NCBI GenBank assembly: GCA_049509515.1 | Contig: JBEKZV010000003.1 | Coordinates: forward strand, 62,001-126,000 | Length of the DNA: 64,000 nucleotides | Source of the DNA: JBEKCP01 sp049509515 | Lineage (GTDB): Bacteria; Planctomycetota; Planctomycetia; Pirellulales; Thermoguttaceae | Direction of reading: 5' to 3' | Shown: piece after piece, positions 49,154 to 59,239 of the stretch | Layout of the letters: every line of letters begins with the position of its first letter | Position numbering within the stretch: position 1 is the stretch's first letter | Position numbers and translations under genes: made by a program | Notes under the pieces: model-generated | Databases searched by the model: none | The model's input: the letters and a program-made list of their open reading frames with translations, nothing else | Told to the model about the DNA's origin: nothing

Positions 49154-50431
49154 ATGCGAACGCTCCTTGTTCTTGCCTGCGCGGTTTTAGTGAAGATCGG
49201 CACGCTGGTTGGTACTGCGTGGGCCGCTGAGGCGGCGAAGCCCGCCGCCCGCGAAATCCGCGTGGACGCCGACCCGCCCGCGATCCAGGCGGCGATCGAC
49301 CGCATGGCCGGCCTGGGCGGCGGCACCGTGCGGATCGGCCCGGGCCGCTGCGTGCTCCGCACTGCGTTGACGCTCCGCAGCAACGTCCGGGTCATAGGCG
49401 ATCCAAAGGGCACCATCCTGGCAAGCTGCGATGGGGCGAAGACCCGGCTGGCCCGGGATGCGGCCCACAACACCGACCGGATCGTACTGGCCGACGACGC
49501 CGATTTTTGCGTGGGCGGCGGCGTGGCCATCCACGACGACCGTTCTCCTGCGGCTTTTGCCGTTACGACCGCCACCCTGGCCGAGAAAACCGGCCCCAAG
49601 ACGTTCCGCCTCTCTGCGCCCTTGCTGCAGGATTACGTGGTCTCGCAGAACGCCATCGTCGCACGTGCCTTCCCGGTGGTCGGCGGATGGAATGTCCAGC
49701 ACGCCGCCGTCGAGGGGCTGACGATCGACGGCAACCGCCCGAAGGCTGAACCGCTGGACGGCTGCCGCGGGGCGGGCATCTACCTCTATGCGTGCCAAGA
49801 CGTGACGATCCGCAACTGCCACGTGCACAATTGCCGCGGCGACGGCATCAGCTTCCAGTGGTCATCTCGCGACGTGACCGTCGAAGACTGCCTGGTGGAA
49901 CACTGCCTGGTCTTCGGGCTGCACCCCGGCAGCGACTCCCATCACTGCGTGGTGCGGCGGAACCAGTCGCTGGCCAACGGCGGACCCGGGCTGTTCGTCT
50001 GCGAGAACGTCACGCACGTCCTGTTCGAGAGCAACGCGCTTTTCGACAACGAAGGCCCCGGGGTCTCCATCGGCTGCCACGACACCGACAACGTCTTCCG
50101 CGACAACACCATCTTCGGCAACGGCCGGACCGGCATCCTCTTCCGCAACGACGGCGGCGAGGCGAAGGGGGCGCATCGCAACCTCTTCGAGAAGAACTGG
50201 GTCTTCGACAATGGCGGCCCGAGCAAAGACAACCCCAACCCGGCGTGCGTCACGATCCTCGGCAGCCACCATGATCTGGTGTTTCGCGAGAATACGCTGG
50301 AGATTACCGGGCGCGGCGGACCGGCCGGGACCGGTTTTCTCATCCGCGGCGACGCCAAGAATCTGCGGAACGAGGCCAATCGTTTTCTCAGCCTCAAGAC
50401 GGAAATCGTGCGCAGCAGTCAAGAAAAGTAG
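49154..50431 (+). CDS. Secreted right-handed beta-helix (pectate-lyase-like) protein
   Basis: 425 residues, signal peptide MRTLLVLACAVLVKIGTLVG. The body is a parallel beta-helix: REIRVDADPPAIQAAIDRMA followed by GGGTVRIGPGRC, then repeated coils (VEGLTIDGNRPK, VTIRNCHVHNCRGDGISFQW, VTVEDCLVEHCLVFGLHPGS, LFESNALFDNEGPGVSIGCH, VFRDNTIFGNGRTGILFRND). The family contains polysaccharide lyases and epimerases; catalytic residues cannot be assigned. The TAG stop is the first three bases of a family A repeat element, so the original C-terminus may be trimmed. The heparinase-like gene follows after that element. Confidence 0.85.
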   Translation: MRTLLVLACAVLVKIGTLVGTAWAAEAAKPAAREIRVDADPPAIQAAIDRMAGLGGGTVRIGPGRCVLRTALTLRSNVRVIGDPKGTILASCDGAKTRLARDAAHNTDRIVLADDADFCVGGGVAIHDDRSPAAFAVTTATLAEKTGPKTFRLSAPLLQDYVVSQNAIVARAFPVVGGWNVQHAAVEGLTIDGNRPKAEPLDGCRGAGIYLYACQDVTIRNCHVHNCRGDGISFQWSSRDVTVEDCLVEHCLVFGLHPGSDSHHCVVRRNQSLANGGPGLFVCENVTHVLFESNALFDNEGPGVSIGCHDTDNVFRDNTIFGNGRTGILFRNDGGEAKGAHRNLFEKNWVFDNGGPSKDNPNPACVTILGSHHDLVFRENTLEITGRGGPAGTGFLIRGDAKNLRNEANRFLSLKTEIVRSSQEK

Positions 50432-50511
50432 GGTGGGTCGAGTGCAGCGAGCCCCACCAGAAACTAGCAGAGTTCCGTTTGGTGGGGCTCGCTGCGCTCG
50501 ACCCACCCTAC
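50428..50511. repeat. Complete family A element supplying a stop codon
   Basis: 31-base arms (50428-50458 and 50481-50511; GTAGGGTGGGTCGAGTGCAG in one, inverse in the other, one mismatch) around a 22-base loop. The TAG at 50429-50431, within the left arm, ends the beta-helix gene. Confidence 0.85.
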
Positions 50512-50534
50512 AACTACGCTGCAAAGGAGAAGCG

Positions 50535-53500
50535 ATGAAAAGCCGCGGGACATCTCGGACGTTGTGTGCCATCGCCGGGGCATTGCTGCTCTTGATCGCG
50601 CGGCCGAGTGCGGCGGCGGAGAAGCAGCCGTCACCGGCCGCGGCCAGCCCGGCGGTCCGCCATCCCAATCTGTTGCTCAACCGGGCCGAGCTCGACCAGA
50701 TCAACGGCAAGATCCACGACCACAAGTGGGCGGCCGACCTGTTCCAGCGGGTCAAGGCCATGGCCGACGACATGATCGCCAAAGGCACGCGCAACGAGCG
50801 GGAAACGGCCCTGTGTTACGCCCTAACGGGCGAGCGGCGTTACGCCGATTCCGTCCGCCGCCTCCTGCTGGACTATGCCCGCGACTTCGAGAGGCAGCGG
50901 CCCAAGTTGGACCTGAAGCTTCAGCCCGAGTGGGGCGCGTGGGACACGTGGGGTGTCCATGCCTGGGCCTACGATTTCACCTACGCTACGTTTTCGCCGG
51001 AAGAGCGGCAGCGCGTGGAGCAGTGGCTCCGCGAGGGCTGCCGCCTGGTGATCCAAGGCGAAAAGCTGTGGACCACCACCCCGAACCTGGTCTTCGGCAA
51101 GCACTTCAACGTCGGCCTGGTGGGCTTCTGCCTGGGCGACAAGGAGCTGATCGACTGGGGGCTCAACGACCCGGGCGCCCACGGCCCGCGCAAGGGCGGG
51201 TTCTACCAGGTGATGGACGCCATGATCGAGGACGGGCACTTCTGGGCCGAGGCCCCGATCTACGCCCTGCACTACGACGTCCACGGCATGTTGGCCCTGG
51301 CCGAAGCCGCGCTGCACTACGACGGCACCGACCTGTACCACTATGTATCGAAGAAGAGCGGCGCCTCGATCAAGGGCGTCGTCGACGGCTACATCCTGCT
51401 GGGCTATCCGCTGGAGCGGACCGGCATCGGCCGCGGTTCCGTCCGCCTGGCGACCTTCGCCGACGGCTCGACGAGCTACACGCCCCGCGGCGAGTTGTTC
51501 GATACCTTCCTCATCAACCCGCTGGACGCAGCTCCCAGCTTCTCGGGCGAGCTGGAGATTGCCTACAAGCGCTACAAGGACCCGGGCTACGCCTGGCTGC
51601 TGGGCCTGAATCCCAAGCGCGACGCGAACATCACCTACGGCCGGGCCACGTGGGACTACATCGGCCTGACCCACGGCGAGCCGCTCCCCGCAAACCCCTC
51701 TCCGCCGCCCGCCCCCGGCGGCGTCTACCCCGGTTTGGGCTTCGCCCTGCTCCGCGCCGACCAGTCGCCCGACTACTGGACCTCCGGCGGGCTGACGGCC
51801 GTGGTCATGCTGGGCAAATGGCTCAGCCACGGCCACGCCGACGATTACAACCTCATCCTGCACGGCAAGGGACGATTGTTGTATCCGGACTTGAACGTCA
51901 TCCAGTACGAGCCCAGCTACCTGAACTGGACCCGCGAGGGCATCGCCCACAATACGCTGCTGGTGGACCACCAATCGCCGTCGCACGGCCCGTTCACCAC
52001 CCGCCAGGACCTGGGCCAGGACGTGAAATACTTCAGCATCAGCGGCAGCGCGTACCAGGGAGTGCGGCAGACCCGCAGCGTGCTCTTGACCAGAGAATAC
52101 CTGGCCGATTTCTTCCACGCCGCCGACATCGAGGAGCCGGCACGCCCGCGGGTGTTCGACTGGGTGCTGCACGGCCTGGGGAGGCTGTACCCCGGCAACC
52201 CGGCCGCCTATCGCCCAACCAACGCCCTCGTGCCGTTCTACTGGTGGGTGGACAACGAGCGCGGGCGGACCACCGACGCCACCTTCCAGGCCGACTGGAT
52301 TCAGCGCTCGGCCGGCATTACGCCCGGCGTGCAAGCCCTCGGCAAGGAGTGGTTCCAGCAGGAGGTGGGCGTGCGGATGACAATGCTCGGGAGCAAGGGG
52401 ACCGAGGTGTACGCGGGCGACGGCCCCATGACCAACGGCCCGCCCTACCATCGCCTCGACGGCAATCCGGAAGGCAGTCTGCCCCTGCTGGTCGTGCGGC
52501 GGGAAGCCCCGGCCACGCTCTTCGCGGCCGTTCACGAGCCCTACCAAGGCCAGCCGAAGATCCAACGCGTTCGCCGCCTGGCGGAGAGCGGCGGCGCGGC
52601 GGTGATCGCGGTCCACACAGGGCTTTTCACCGACTACCTGATGACCGCCTCCGACGAGGGCCAGCACACCCTCGTATCCGCCGACGGCGAGGTCTTCACG
52701 TTCTCCGACTACGGTTTCCTCCGCGTGGAAAAGATAGCCTGGACGCTTCGCGGGAAGGTGGCCGGATTTCGCGTCGCCCCGACGGCTTGGCCGCCCAGTT
52801 TCGAGGTGGCGATCAACGGGAAGAACCAGCGGCTGACGAAAGTCAAGGGGCTTGTCGAGTGGGGCAATCTTCCCAAGGACCTCCCGCCGGCCGCGACGGG
52901 TGGCACGTCCCTGGGCGCGGCCACCCAAAGGGTACCCGGCGTGGATGATGCCGAAGTTCCCTCGGAACTCGCGGCCGCGGTCCACTGCCGGTTCCAGCCC
53001 GAAGAGGTCCACCTGGCGGTGGGCGGCGAGAAGGAAGTCGAGCTGCACCTCCGTTGGGTCGGCCAGGGCCGCAGCGGCGGGCAGTTCCGCCTGGTTGCCG
53101 CCAAGGGCTTGCAGGTCGAGCCCGCCCAGATCGCCGTCGAGACGATGGAGGAAGGCCAGGAGCGGACCGTCCGTTTCAAGGTGCGGGCCGAGAAGGACGC
53201 GGCCCACCTCTTGCGGGAAATCCGCTTCATGCCCGGCGGCGGTCTGCGGGCCGCGGAGGAGTCGCTCCCGGTCTCCACCGGCGTGGTGATGACGCCCGAC
53301 AACCGCGTGCCCAAGTGCGGGCAATTCGTCGTCCGCGCCCCCGGCTACACGACCAAAGTCGATCACTACAGCGGCACGTCCTTCTATCTCCTCGATGCGG
53401 ACGGCCACCGCCGATTCGGTCGGGTCGTGACCGGGAATTTCCTCACCGGGTTCCCGGGCGTGGCCTGCGAGGGCAAGTGGTCGCTCATCTTCGGGCACCA

Positions 53501-53900
53501 GTGCGAAGGCACCTGGACCGGCCAGAACAACCTAACGGTGCGGCCGCTGGGCCTGGACAACGCCCCGAATGCCCGCCTGCTTTACACCTACCTCGAGGAC
53601 CGGATCGTGATCCGCATGGTGCCGCCGACCGATCCGACCAAGGAGTTCACAATGTGGCTGGGCAACTTCGACATCCTGGGCCCGCCGATCCACAACGGCA
53701 AACAAGAGCAGCCCTGGTCGCCCATCGTGGCCGACCGCTTCTTCTTCCCGCATCCGCTGTATCGCCAGGGGGTGCTGCTGACAACGCCCCCGAAGACCGC
53801 GCTCTCGCTCCGCGGCGACACGTCGGTCAGCTTCCCGATCCACGCGGGGCAGGAAGTGACGCTGCGGTTCGCCGAAGCCGGCGAAGCGACAGGAAAATAG
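50535..53900 (+). CDS. Secreted heparinase II/III-like polysaccharide lyase, 1121 residues
   Basis: AAGGAG precedes the ATG; the signal peptide ends at SAAA. The N-terminal alpha/alpha-toroid (HPNLLLNRAELDQINGKIHD, then NVGLVGFCLGDKELIDWGLN, APIYALHYDVHGMLALAEAA) resembles alginate-lyase and heparinase toroids. The following beta-sandwich carries the Hepar_II_III motifs LSHGHADDYNLILHGKGRLL and EGIAHNTLLVDHQS, with His residues proposed in metal or substrate contact. About 300 further C-terminal residues form additional sandwiches absent from the shorter paralogue at 56760. Predicted to cleave uronate-containing glycans by elimination. A GGGTGGC/GCCACCC repeat-like hairpin at about 52898-52925 is translated as a linker (TGGTSLGAATQRVPG). 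Confidence 0.85.
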   Translation: MKSRGTSRTLCAIAGALLLLIARPSAAAEKQPSPAAASPAVRHPNLLLNRAELDQINGKIHDHKWAADLFQRVKAMADDMIAKGTRNERETALCYALTGERRYADSVRRLLLDYARDFERQRPKLDLKLQPEWGAWDTWGVHAWAYDFTYATFSPEERQRVEQWLREGCRLVIQGEKLWTTTPNLVFGKHFNVGLVGFCLGDKELIDWGLNDPGAHGPRKGGFYQVMDAMIEDGHFWAEAPIYALHYDVHGMLALAEAALHYDGTDLYHYVSKKSGASIKGVVDGYILLGYPLERTGIGRGSVRLATFADGSTSYTPRGELFDTFLINPLDAAPSFSGELEIAYKRYKDPGYAWLLGLNPKRDANITYGRATWDYIGLTHGEPLPANPSPPPAPGGVYPGLGFALLRADQSPDYWTSGGLTAVVMLGKWLSHGHADDYNLILHGKGRLLYPDLNVIQYEPSYLNWTREGIAHNTLLVDHQSPSHGPFTTRQDLGQDVKYFSISGSAYQGVRQTRSVLLTREYLADFFHAADIEEPARPRVFDWVLHGLGRLYPGNPAAYRPTNALVPFYWWVDNERGRTTDATFQADWIQRSAGITPGVQALGKEWFQQEVGVRMTMLGSKGTEVYAGDGPMTNGPPYHRLDGNPEGSLPLLVVRREAPATLFAAVHEPYQGQPKIQRVRRLAESGGAAVIAVHTGLFTDYLMTASDEGQHTLVSADGEVFTFSDYGFLRVEKIAWTLRGKVAGFRVAPTAWPPSFEVAINGKNQRLTKVKGLVEWGNLPKDLPPAATGGTSLGAATQRVPGVDDAEVPSELAAAVHCRFQPEEVHLAVGGEKEVELHLRWVGQGRSGGQFRLVAAKGLQVEPAQIAVETMEEGQERTVRFKVRAEKDAAHLLREIRFMPGGGLRAAEESLPVSTGVVMTPDNRVPKCGQFVVRAPGYTTKVDHYSGTSFYLLDADGHRRFGRVVTGNFLTGFPGVACEGKWSLIFGHQCEGTWTGQNNLTVRPLGLDNAPNARLLYTYLEDRIVIRMVPPTDPTKEFTMWLGNFDILGPPIHNGKQEQPWSPIVADRFFFPHPLYRQGVLLTTPPKTALSLRGDTSVSFPIHAGQEVTLRFAEAGEATGK
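52896..52940. repeat. Possible repeat insertion in lyase gene
   Basis: GGGTGGC (52898-52904) and GCCACCC (52919-52925) flank CTGGGCGCG, followed by AAAGGGTACCCGG. The encoded Gly/Ala/Thr-rich segment falls between two beta-domains. Only one copy is in this window, so the repeat call is tentative. Confidence 0.4.
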
Positions 53901-53994
53901 GGCCCGACCCTGCCGCCCACTTATTGTCTTGGCCGGTAGGTACCAGACAAGGACAGGGATGAACGTCATCCGATCAAGCCAGGAGAAAGAGCCC

Positions 53995-56724
53995 ATGGGA
54001 AACATCCCCCGACGGCTGGTGGTCATTGGAATCATGATCCTCGGCGCTCTCAATCTTTCGCCGCGGCGGACGTGGGGGCAGGAGCAGCTTCTGCTGCGGA
54101 CCGCGGCGGAGATCCGGCAGGAGGCCTCCCGCTCCAACCACAGCGATGCCGGACGGCCTCTGCCGCTGGCTGCCCACTGGAATACCAGCGGGGCAGACAA
54201 TCAAGGATTCACGCCCGAGTACCAACTGCAACTGATCCGCCAGGGACACCATGTCTTGCCCGGGCTGGGTTGGCCGCCCACGGACCGGTCGATCGACGCG
54301 AACTTCAAGCCGGACGACCCGCGGCGGCAGCAGTACGTCGATAGCCAGATCAAGGCCTACGAGCCGGTCGTCAAGGAGCTGGCCCGTTTGCGGCTCCCGC
54401 TCTCCTTCCTGGCAACCCAGTGGGAAAGCGAGCTGACTTACGACAAGGCATTCTTGGATCTGCCCGCGGACAAGAACCCCAATGTGGTCGGCCTGGACGG
54501 GAAAGTGCAGCCGCGGGTCTGTCCGTTCGGGCCGGTCGACCCGTGGCGCGAGGCGGGGCGCCGCTGGACCGACAACGCCTTCATGAAACGCATCCAGGCC
54601 TGGTATCCGGATCCGCCCCTGGTGCTGTTGATCTCCAACAACGAGCACGGCAAGCTGACGTGGAACGAAGTGGAGCAGTCGCGGCGCTACCTGGACAAGT
54701 ACGGCCGCGGCCGGACGGACGACTTCAAGCGGAAGGTCGTCGGCGACGGCTGGATCGAGCGCTACGGGGCCCTGCTGGAGAGCATGCGCGGCGGGCTGGC
54801 GAGCCCGCAGTGGAAGAAGAACGTCCGCTTCATCGGCTACGAGGCATTCCCGCCGGTGCATTTCGGGCGGTGGTCGGGTTGGAAGGAGTATTCGCTCGTC
54901 ACTGCCGGCCGGCTCGATCCGTTCCCGTTGTGCTGGGACGGCGGCTCGCCGTCGTACTATCTGCACAACTGGATGCCGCTGACCGACTACACGCTCTGGA
55001 GCCCGCAGGTGGAGTCGATGAACTGGGTCTTCGCGCTCGAGGACGTGTACCGCGCCCGGCCCGAGTTCTGGTTCGAGCTGTCGACCTGGGACGGCGATCA
55101 GCCGGGGCAAACCAATGACAAGCGGGTGTTCTACGCGCGGCAGGGACAGCCGTTCACCCCCGAGCGCTACGAGGGGTTCGTGCAGTTCGGCCTGTGGCTC
55201 ACCCGGGCCCGCTCGGTCCGCGAATTCCGCGGCTGGCTGGAGACCGTCGAGTACGCGGGCCCCTATTTCGAGCCGATCGTAAGGGCCGTGGACCGCATCT
55301 ATGAGAAGCAGGTCCTGCAGAAGTTTTGGCGCAAGGGGACTCTGGTCGCCAACCACGGCCGCAAGCACCCCTACCAGTCCGATATCCCGCCGGAGTACAA
55401 GGACCGGGACCGCTGGTTCCTGCTGGAAACCAGCCTGACACCCAAGGAGCTGCGGTCCGCGGAGTTCGACAACGCCCGGCCGCCCGCCACTCAGACGGAG
55501 ATGCCCGTGTTTGCCCTGGCCCTGGTGCTCGGCTCGCCGCCGAACCGCGAGTGGCTGGTGCTGGCCAACGCGCCGCGGCGGGCCCGCCCGGGCGTCGAGA
55601 TCACCGTGCCCGGCTACGGAGCCATCACGGTCGACGTGCCGCAATCGGGCTCGTTCTACCGCGTGAGCGAGCAGGAGAAGCAGGTCCGGGCGGTGGTCCG
55701 GGGCGGCCCGGCGTCCTTCCGGCTGGAGGCGCCCCGCTTCCTCGACGTCGGGGCCGAGGGTTCCTTCGAGGTTACCGAGAAGTACGGTCCTGCCGGCACG
55801 CTCGGCCCGGGCCAATGGGAGTTCGGCGACGGCGCGCGGGGCACGGGCGACCGCGTCACGCACCGCTACGCCAAAGCGGGGCAATACCTTCTGAGCGTAA
55901 CGGGCTCCGCCGGCGGGACCGAAGTGGTCCGCCGGCAAGTGCCGGTCTTCGTGGGCATGAAGCGGGAAGAGAAGCTCGTCTGCCGGCTGTTGATGAAGGG
56001 TGCCCTGGCACAAGGCATGAAGAGCTGGCAGTGGCTCTCGACCTGGGACAAGCTCGAGTATCATTTCATCCCCGACGCCTCGGGGGCGGGCAACTTCGGC
56101 TTCCTGGTCGGCGGCACGTGGGTCAACGATCCCCAGCGCGGCACCGTGCTGGAACTGGACGGAAAACACGACCGCGTCGAAATCGCCGTAAGCCCGGACA
56201 TCAACTCCGGCACCGCGTACTGCAACCGGACCATCGCACTCTGGTTCCGGGCCGGCAGCACGGACAAGCCCGCGACGCCGCCGGCGAAGGACAAGCCGAA
56301 GAGCCAGCCACAGGTCCTCTACGAGGAAGGCGGCCCGGGATCGGGGATCAACCTGTATCTGGAGGGCGAGCTGCTCTACGCCGGCGTTTGGAACGGCGGA
56401 AAGGGCGCGTGGCTGCCGGGCAAGGGTGTGGATCGCGGCCGCTGGCACCACGCGGCCGTTGTCTTGCGGGCCGCCAAGGCCGGCGATCCCGAGTCGGCGG
56501 TGGAGTTGTACCTGGACGGCCGGAAGATCGCGGAGGGCAAGGCGCCGCTGCTGGGTGCGCATCCCGGCGACATCAACCTCGGGCGTTGCGGCAATACCTT
56601 GTTGCACGGCGGCCGCGCGGTCGGTGAGCCCGGCCACTACTTCCCGGGCCGCATCGATGACTTCCGGATCGTCAACCGCGCGCTGGCTCCGGAGGAAATC
56701 CTCGCGCTGGCCAAGGGGGGATGA
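53995..56724 (+). CDS. Secreted protein with PKD and LamG-like domains
   Basis: 909 residues; ATG 53995 with CAGGAGAAAG upstream and a short signal segment (RRLVVIGIMILGALNLSP). Residues about 30-500 form a domain I do not recognise, probably a TIM-barrel-like enzyme (RPLPLAAHWNTSGADNQGFT, VLLISNNEHGKLTW, RFIGYEAFPPVHFGRWSGW, LDPFPLCWDGGSPSYYLHNW). Then a PKD-like fold (GQWEFGDGARGTGDRVTHRY) and a C-terminal LamG/concanavalin-like domain (VLELDGKHDRVEIAVSPD, RWHHAAVVLRA, ELYLDGRKIAEGKAPLLG). Sandwiched between two heparinase-like lyases on the same strand, it probably belongs to the same glycan-processing set. A next-gene ATG overlaps its stop, though the likelier start is 36 bases later. Confidence 0.75.
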   Translation: MGNIPRRLVVIGIMILGALNLSPRRTWGQEQLLLRTAAEIRQEASRSNHSDAGRPLPLAAHWNTSGADNQGFTPEYQLQLIRQGHHVLPGLGWPPTDRSIDANFKPDDPRRQQYVDSQIKAYEPVVKELARLRLPLSFLATQWESELTYDKAFLDLPADKNPNVVGLDGKVQPRVCPFGPVDPWREAGRRWTDNAFMKRIQAWYPDPPLVLLISNNEHGKLTWNEVEQSRRYLDKYGRGRTDDFKRKVVGDGWIERYGALLESMRGGLASPQWKKNVRFIGYEAFPPVHFGRWSGWKEYSLVTAGRLDPFPLCWDGGSPSYYLHNWMPLTDYTLWSPQVESMNWVFALEDVYRARPEFWFELSTWDGDQPGQTNDKRVFYARQGQPFTPERYEGFVQFGLWLTRARSVREFRGWLETVEYAGPYFEPIVRAVDRIYEKQVLQKFWRKGTLVANHGRKHPYQSDIPPEYKDRDRWFLLETSLTPKELRSAEFDNARPPATQTEMPVFALALVLGSPPNREWLVLANAPRRARPGVEITVPGYGAITVDVPQSGSFYRVSEQEKQVRAVVRGGPASFRLEAPRFLDVGAEGSFEVTEKYGPAGTLGPGQWEFGDGARGTGDRVTHRYAKAGQYLLSVTGSAGGTEVVRRQVPVFVGMKREEKLVCRLLMKGALAQGMKSWQWLSTWDKLEYHFIPDASGAGNFGFLVGGTWVNDPQRGTVLELDGKHDRVEIAVSPDINSGTAYCNRTIALWFRAGSTDKPATPPAKDKPKSQPQVLYEEGGPGSGINLYLEGELLYAGVWNGGKGAWLPGKGVDRGRWHHAAVVLRAAKAGDPESAVELYLDGRKIAEGKAPLLGAHPGDINLGRCGNTLLHGGRAVGEPGHYFPGRIDDFRIVNRALAPEEILALAKGG

Positions 56725-56759
56725 GAGCCGGGCATCCACCTCAATACCTGGGGCAACCC

Positions 56760-59201
56760 ATGAATGTCCTGCGCATCGTCACTCTGGCCGCCGCCGGGCT
56801 CGTCCTGCCGTCCGGGGCGGCGATCGGCCAGGTAAAACACCCCAATTTGTTGTTCAACCGGCAGGAGCTTGCCGGCATGAAGGCCAAGATCGACAAGTAT
56901 CCTTGGGCCCGCCAGACGTTGGACCGCATCAAGGCCGACGCCGAGGCCGACGCCGACGGCGGCAATCAGTTCAGGATCCCGACGCGCGTGGCCACCGCCA
57001 TGATGTACGCGCTGGCGGGCGACCCGAAGTATGCCAAGGCGGCCCGTGAGCACCTCGTGGAGCACTTGAAGGAGCTCCAGGCCAAGGACTGCCCGTGGCA
57101 GTGGAGCCGCGGGGTGCAGGAAGCCATCATGTACGATCTGGTCTACGACACCTTCAGCGAGAAAGAGCGGCGGGACATCGAAGATGCCTTCCGCAGTATC
57201 GGCCGGCTCGAGATCGAGCTGGCGGAGTCCGGCTATCAGACCTGGAACATGAAGTGGGTCGAGCACTGGAACGTGGCGATGATGGGTTACGTCACCGGCG
57301 ACCGGCAGCTCATCGACTACGGCTTGAACGATCCCGGCGGCGGCCTGACCTCCGGGAAGGTCTACTGCCCCTACGATCCCAAGAAGTACGGCGGTTTCCA
57401 TCAAATCATCGAGCGCCACTTGAAGGAGGGCACCTGGCACGAGCCGCCGGAATACCTCTTCAACGCCATCTCCTACCCCTTCTTCACCGTGGTGCTGGCG
57501 GCCAAGCACTACGACGGGACGGATCTGTACCATTGGCGGGCCGCCAACGGCAACTCGCTCTCGGAGCTGCTGCCGCGGTTCGTCGACCTGACGTTTCCGG
57601 CCGAGGAGAGCGGCGTGCCGGGCGGCACGTTCCGCATCGCCAACTACGGCGACGGCGGCACCACGGCCTGGCGCGACTTGTTCCTCGTGAACTCGCCGTG
57701 GCAGATGCCGCCCTTGCCGCCTCCCTCGCGGCCGCTTCAGCCGGACGAGGTCTGGACCACCCAGGGCATGCTGGAGATCGCGCACCATCTCGATCCGCGG
57801 CCGGTGTATGCCTGGTTCCTTTCGCAGCCGGCGCGGCGCGACGGGATGTTCTGCAATACGGGCGGAGGGTTCCTGGGACTCAGCCGGCCCGCACTGGGCT
57901 TCGGGCGGCCGCTGGACGACGCCCCCGCCACGCCGCCGCCGGCGCCCAGCTCGCTGCTGCCCAAGGCCGGGCTGGCCATGCTCCGCGCCGATGAATCGCC
58001 CGCCTACTGGCACGGCAAGGGCCTGGCCTGCTTCTTCATCATGGGTGAGCCCGAATTCCGCAGCCATCGCCATTGCGACGACTACCAGATCGTCCTGCAC
58101 GGGCGGGGACGGCTGCTGTATCCGGACATCAATCCCTGGAACTACGAGAACGACAAGGAGATCGGCTGGACCCACCGCTCGATCGCCCACAATACGCTGG
58201 TGGTGGACGGGGCGAGCAACGTGGCGGCTCCCTACGCCCAGCGGCACGATTTCAGCCCCGAGGTGAAGTTCGTCGCCGCCCAGGGCGCGCCCTTCGAGAA
58301 ACGAGACGGCATCGGCGCCAGCCCCGTGGGGCCGCAGGCCTGGCCGAAGAAAGTCGTCCTGAGCCGCGGGCTCTTCCTGACCAAGGAGTATTTGGCCGAC
58401 TTCTTTTGGGCCGCTTCGCCGACCGAGCACGTGTACGATTGGGCCTTGCACGGCCTCGGCCGCTTGCAGTACGACCGGCAGAAGTTCCAGCCGAGCCGGG
58501 ACCTGGCGCCGTACAAATGGATCAAGGACGTCGCCCGGCACGCGACCACCGGGCCCTGGTCGGTCGAATGGGTCCAGCAGAGCGCCGGCGTGGTGAAAGG
58601 GATGCCCGCCTCCCGCCACACGGACGCCTGGTTCACCACCCAAGCCGGCGTGAAGATGTGGATGCTGGGGGCGCCGGGCACGTCGGCGTACGTGGGCGAG
58701 GGCCCCTTGTTGCTGAGCGACATGGAAAGCCGCATGGCCACTCGGCCGCAGGACGCGGAGGGCCGCCTGCCGATGGTGGTCGCGCGCCGGCAGGCCGCCA
58801 ACGCCCTCTACGCCGCACTGCACGAGCCGGTCTTGTTCCGCGACAAGGGCAAGCCGGTCGATCAGCCCCGCATCCGCGGCTTCGAGCCGGTAGCACAGAC
58901 GGCCGATGCGATTGCGGTGAAGATCATCGGGCCCGACTACGTCGATTACGCGATGCTGAGCTTCGGCAACCCGCCGGACGACAAGCGGGAGGTCACGCTG
59001 ACCAGCCCCTCCAGCGGCGAGACCTTCACGTTCCGCAGCTTCGCCTACGTGCGTTGCCGGGGCAAGAGCATCGCGGGACGTGGCGATCTGGCGGCTTTCG
59101 TGATCGGCGACGGCGGCCTGGGGCCATCGGCAACGCTGAGCCTGAACGGCCGGCCGGCGCCCGTCATGGCCGCCGGGGGGCGACTGCGTTTCGGCAAGTG
59201 A
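56760..59201 (+). CDS. Secreted heparinase II/III-like lyase, 813 residues
   Basis: Paralogue of the 50535 gene. The start at 56760 begins a proper signal peptide (MNVLRIVTLAAAGLVLPSGA); an upstream ATG (56721) has poor spacing to its purine run. Shared landmarks: HPNLLFNRQELAGMKAKIDK, HWNVAMMGYVTGDRQLIDYG, LLRADESPAYW-type strand, SHRHCDDYQIVLHGRGRLLY and RSIAHNTLVVDGASN. The second catalytic block has RHCDD where the paralogue has GHADD, keeping the His but changing the context, so substrate or activity may differ. It lacks the extra C-terminal sandwiches. A half family C repeat follows. Confidence 0.85.
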   Translation: MNVLRIVTLAAAGLVLPSGAAIGQVKHPNLLFNRQELAGMKAKIDKYPWARQTLDRIKADAEADADGGNQFRIPTRVATAMMYALAGDPKYAKAAREHLVEHLKELQAKDCPWQWSRGVQEAIMYDLVYDTFSEKERRDIEDAFRSIGRLEIELAESGYQTWNMKWVEHWNVAMMGYVTGDRQLIDYGLNDPGGGLTSGKVYCPYDPKKYGGFHQIIERHLKEGTWHEPPEYLFNAISYPFFTVVLAAKHYDGTDLYHWRAANGNSLSELLPRFVDLTFPAEESGVPGGTFRIANYGDGGTTAWRDLFLVNSPWQMPPLPPPSRPLQPDEVWTTQGMLEIAHHLDPRPVYAWFLSQPARRDGMFCNTGGGFLGLSRPALGFGRPLDDAPATPPPAPSSLLPKAGLAMLRADESPAYWHGKGLACFFIMGEPEFRSHRHCDDYQIVLHGRGRLLYPDINPWNYENDKEIGWTHRSIAHNTLVVDGASNVAAPYAQRHDFSPEVKFVAAQGAPFEKRDGIGASPVGPQAWPKKVVLSRGLFLTKEYLADFFWAASPTEHVYDWALHGLGRLQYDRQKFQPSRDLAPYKWIKDVARHATTGPWSVEWVQQSAGVVKGMPASRHTDAWFTTQAGVKMWMLGAPGTSAYVGEGPLLLSDMESRMATRPQDAEGRLPMVVARRQAANALYAALHEPVLFRDKGKPVDQPRIRGFEPVAQTADAIAVKIIGPDYVDYAMLSFGNPPDDKREVTLTSPSSGETFTFRSFAYVRCRGKSIAGRGDLAAFVIGDGGLGPSATLSLNGRPAPVMAAGGRLRFGK

Positions 59202-59239
59202 CTTCCGTCAACGATGGTTTGACGGGTCGGCAAGACCCG

